From positions 1 through 9,287 of the forward strand of contig JABIUG010000062.1 of assembly GCA_018700655.1 (NCBI GenBank): 9,287 nucleotides of DNA, given 5' to 3'. Under the pieces are notes generated by a model. That model was not told where the DNA came from. It saw only the letters and a program-made list of their open reading frames with translations, and ran no database searches. Shown here piece after piece: positions 7,452 to 9,287 of this stretch. Position numbers and translations under genes: made by a program. The stretch's first letter is position 1. Each line of letters begins with the position of its first letter. Origin of the DNA: Rhodospirillaceae bacterium. GTDB lineage: Bacteria > Pseudomonadota > Alphaproteobacteria > SP197.

Positions 7452-8572
7452 AGATCTGTCAGCTCTGCGCCGTTGACTTCACCATGGCGCGCCTGTTGCT
7501 GCCGCTCTGTACCGCGATGCAGGACGCCGGCCATGAGGTTGTCGCAATCTGTTCGGACGGGCCACTGCTGGAACGGGTCGAGGCCGCCGGCATCCGTTGC
7601 CGCCCGGTACCGATCGCGCGCAGCATGAACCCCTTCAAGGCCATGGCTTCGGCGCGGGCGGTTGCCGATGTGATGCGCGAAGAGAACTTCGATCTCGTTC
7701 ATGTCCACACCCCGGTCGCCAGCCTGATCGGCCGCCTGGCGGCATGGCGCAGCGGCGTGCCGGTGATCGCCTACACCGCGCACGGGTTTTATTTCCACGA
7801 ACACATGGCCTGGCTCCGGCGTAACGCGTTTGTTGCCGCCGAATGGCTGGCCGGGCGTGTGACCGATATCCTGATGACCCAGAGCGAGGAAGATGCGGCT
7901 TTTGCCCGTTCTGCCGGGCTGATCCGGGGCTCGGTGATCACGGCGATCGGCAACGGCGTCGATGCCAGCCTTTTCGCGCCAGGCTCATCGGAAGGACGTA
8001 CCGCAATGCGGGACGGACTGGATACGCCGCAGGATGCCGTGGTGATCGCCATGGTTGGCCGGCTCGTGGCCGAGAAGGGTTACCCTGAACTGTTCGCCGC
8101 GATGCGAGAGGTCGATGCCCATCTCTGGGTCGCCGGCGCCAGGCTGGCGAGCGACCATGCCGATCCCATCGATGCGGCCTTGGACGCAATCGAGGCTGAT
8201 ACGGACTTGAGGTCACGCATCCATCTGCTGGGTGAACGCGACGATATTGCGGACCTGCTGGCTGCCGCCGATCTCTTCACCCTGCCATCGCACCGCGAAG
8301 GCATGCCGCGCTCGATCATCGAAGCCATGATGACCGGGCTGCCCGTGGTCGCAACCGACATCCGGGGCAGCCGTGAGGAAGTCGTCGATGGCGAGACCGG
8401 CCTGCTGGTTCCGGTCAACCAGACTGATGCCCTTGCCTCGGCCCTTTCGGCGCTTGCCGCCGATCCGGCCCGCCGCGCCCGGATGGGTGTCGCCGGGCGT
8501 GATCGCGCCCTTTGTCTCTATGACGAGACCCGCGTCATCGCCCGCCAGCTCGAAATCCTCAACCTCACCTGA
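7448..8572 (+). CDS. GT4-family glycosyltransferase C (capsule/EPS type)
   Basis: A 374-residue GT-B enzyme. The N-terminal acceptor domain shows ICQLCAVDFTMARLLLPL (3-20), LVHVHTPVAS (83-92) and YTAHGFYFHEH (109-119), the latter typical of capsule and exopolysaccharide transferases of the CapM/EpsD kind. The donor domain shows IGNGVDASLF (167-176), VGRLVAEKGYPELF (203-216) and an EX7E pair, E284/E292, in HREGMPRSIIEAMMTGLPVV, followed by IRGSREEVVDGETGLLV. GTG 7448 overlaps the asnB stop (GTGA), with a weak GAGG at 7434-7437. It is the last gene of the operon; a palindrome and a terminator-like hairpin follow within 70 bp. It is confidently GT4; the sugar is unknown. Confidence 0.88.
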   Translation: MKICQLCAVDFTMARLLLPLCTAMQDAGHEVVAICSDGPLLERVEAAGIRCRPVPIARSMNPFKAMASARAVADVMREENFDLVHVHTPVASLIGRLAAWRSGVPVIAYTAHGFYFHEHMAWLRRNAFVAAEWLAGRVTDILMTQSEEDAAFARSAGLIRGSVITAIGNGVDASLFAPGSSEGRTAMRDGLDTPQDAVVIAMVGRLVAEKGYPELFAAMREVDAHLWVAGARLASDHADPIDAALDAIEADTDLRSRIHLLGERDDIADLLAAADLFTLPSHREGMPRSIIEAMMTGLPVVATDIRGSREEVVDGETGLLVPVNQTDALASALSALAADPARRARMGVAGRDRALCLYDETRVIARQLEILNLT

Positions 8573-8573
8573 T

Positions 8574-8585
8574 CCGACCGGTCGG
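8574..8585. other. 12-bp perfect palindrome just after the operon
   Basis: CCGACCGGTCGG begins 2 bp after the stop codon of the last glycosyltransferase. It could be an operator-like dyad or a small stem-loop protecting the mRNA 3' end, but by length alone it could also be chance in GC-rich DNA. Confidence 0.3.
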
Positions 8586-8599
8586 CCCGGAAAGGTCGA

Positions 8600-8634
8600 C
8601 CCTCACCCAACCCTCTCCCGACCCCGGGAGAGGG
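8600..8634 (+). repeat. REP-like repeat, copy 1
   Basis: CCCTCACCC (8600-8608), AA, then a hairpin of CCCTCTCCCG (8611-8620) and CGGGAGAGGG (8625-8634) around ACCC. This matches a very common intergenic element type of GC-rich Proteobacteria (CCCTCACCC..CCCTCTCCC..GGGAGAGGG). Copy 2 lies 47 bp downstream in opposite orientation. Recognised by eye from prior knowledge of the motif; copy number in this genome is not visible here. Confidence 0.75.
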
Positions 8635-8640
8635 CTTTTT
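8611..8640 (+). terminator. Rho-independent terminator-like hairpin ending the operon
   Basis: A 10-bp perfect GC-rich stem (8611-8620 with 8625-8634) with a 4-base loop is followed by C and five T (8636-8640). It lies 38 bp after the stop of glycosyltransferase C. The stem is part of repeat copy 1, so the element appears to double as the transcription terminator for the seven-gene operon. Confidence 0.65.
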
Positions 8641-8681
8641 ATTGCCCTTTTCCCAGACCCCATCTCTCTTGGGAAATTTCT

Positions 8682-8715
8682 CCCTCTCCCCTCGGGGAGA
8701 GGGCCGGGGTGAGGG
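8682..8715 (-). repeat. REP-like repeat, copy 2 (inverted)
   Basis: Read on the minus strand this is CCCTCACCC (8715-8707), a C-rich spacer, then CCCTCTCCCC (8703-8694) and GGGGAGAGGG (8691-8682): the same element as copy 1, inverted. Between the copies a third small stem, TTTCCCA (8649-8655) with TGGGAAA (8670-8676), is centred on the pair, so 8600-8715 could fold as one large hairpin or cruciform. No long T run follows on the minus strand, so it is a poor terminator for the convergent hydrolase gene. Confidence 0.75.
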
Positions 8716-8729
8716 GGGTGGCGGCAGGT

Positions 8730-9287
8730 TCAGCTCAGCCTGTAACTGCTGCGCGCTTCCGGCGGGCCGTCACAGGCGATGCGGCGTGTCTCGACCATGT
8801 GCACGATATGGGCAAAGACCGAGCTGCGGGCGGCGGGATGGAGGCCCCGGTCAACCGCGGCATACATCACCTCGACCATCTCGGGGATCGTCGTGATGCC
8901 GTCTTCCAGGCAGGCCATGATCTGGGCCTCGCGGCCCTTGCGGTGTTCGATCAGTGCGCTGACATGGGTCTTTGGGTCCGTGATCGCCGGGCCGTGGGTC
9001 GGCCGGTAGAGTGCGTCGTCGCGGTCGAGCAGCAGGGCGAGGCTGCGCATATAGGCCGCCATGTCGCCATCGGGCGGCGAGACCACGGTGCTCGACCAGC
9101 CCATGACGTGATCGCCGCTGAAGAGTGTGGCCTCTTCCCTTAGCGCATAACACATGTGGTTCGATGTGTGGCCCGGCGTAAAGACACATTCCACGCTCCA
9201 GCCCGCACCTTCGATGACATCGCCGTGGCGCACCCTGTGGTCAGGCACGAAGTCATGGTCCCCGCCTTCCTCGACCACCACCGCCTC
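8730..9287 (-). CDS. MBL-fold metallo-hydrolase, C-terminal part (N-terminus off window)
   Basis: The 185 visible residues are the C-terminal portion of a metallo-beta-lactamase-fold hydrolase, probably of the LACTB2-like type. TPGHTSNH holds a metal-binding His, FSGDHVMGWSSTVVSPPDG holds the bridging Asp, and RPTHGPAI holds the last metal His. The C-terminal 70 residues, with IEHRKGREAQIMACLEDG, a MYAAVD segment and a helix around SSVFAHIVHMVE, look like the winged-helix tail (BLACT_WH) of this family. The HxHxDH motif expected about 100 residues upstream lies past the right edge. The frame is open through 9287, so an internal GTG at 9281 is not the start. It is convergent with the polysaccharide operon and separated from it by the repeat pair; it is probably a housekeeping or detoxification hydrolase unrelated to the glycan. 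Substrate unknown. Confidence 0.87.
   Translation of the reverse strand, partial: EAVVVEEGGDHDFVPDHRVRHGDVIEGAGWSVECVFTPGHTSNHMCYALREEATLFSGDHVMGWSSTVVSPPDGDMAAYMRSLALLLDRDDALYRPTHGPAITDPKTHVSALIEHRKGREAQIMACLEDGITTIPEMVEVMYAAVDRGLHPAARSSVFAHIVHMVETRRIACDGPPEARSSYRLS

Noticed and set aside
8600..8715. Possible CRISPR array or transposon ends
   Set aside because: Only two copies, in opposite orientation, with no regular spacers, no transposase and no target-site duplication visible.
8373..9143. Plus-strand open frame of 256 codons over the repeat pair
   Set aside because: Its peptide contains HPTLSRPRERA and SPSPLGERAGVRG, the familiar spurious translations of this repeat type, and the rest is antisense to the metallo-hydrolase or out of frame with glycosyltransferase C.

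Overview
This is a GC-rich window (roughly 60-65% by eye). GTG/TTG starts, tight 4-bp gene overlaps and the codon habits suggest a free-living alphaproteobacterium, perhaps of Rhodospirillales type. The taxonomic call is an inference with low confidence. The window is mostly a surface or secreted polysaccharide biosynthesis locus (exopolysaccharide, capsule or O-antigen).

Layout. (1) 1-670, minus strand: the N-terminal 223 residues of a PAPS-dependent sulfotransferase, cut by the left edge. It is read divergently from the main cluster through an 89-bp intergenic gap (671-759) that carries a plausible sigma70-type promoter for it. (2) 760-8572, plus strand: seven genes packed head to tail, with overlaps of 4-11 bp or gaps of 1-8 bp, almost certainly one transcription unit. 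They are GDP-mannose 4,6-dehydratase (gmd), GT4 glycosyltransferase A, GT4 glycosyltransferase B, a SAM-dependent methyltransferase, a GT2 glycosyltransferase, an AsnB-type glutamine amidotransferase/asparagine synthase and GT4 glycosyltransferase C. (3) 8573-8729: a non-coding block with a 12-bp palindrome, a rho-independent terminator-like hairpin and two inverted copies of a REP-like CCCTCACCC/CCCTCTCCC repeat. (4) 8730-9287, minus strand: the C-terminal part of a metallo-beta-lactamase-fold hydrolase, convergent with the operon and probably unrelated to it, cut by the right edge.

How the genes work together (inference). Gmd converts GDP-mannose to GDP-4-keto-6-deoxy-mannose, the precursor of GDP-fucose, GDP-rhamnose or GDP-perosamine. 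The reductase or aminotransferase needed to finish the sugar is not in the window. Four glycosyltransferases would assemble an oligosaccharide repeat. The methyltransferase, the AsnB-like protein and the divergent sulfotransferase could add O-methyl, amide and sulfate decorations. No polymerase, flippase, ABC exporter or priming transferase is visible, so the locus must continue elsewhere, probably to the left. I found no CRISPR array, tRNA, rRNA, transposase or phage gene. I see no convincing evidence of a wholly new type of system. The most distinctive points are the Glu-to-Asp change in the Gmd active site, the decoration set on one operon, and the inverted repeat pair at the operon end.
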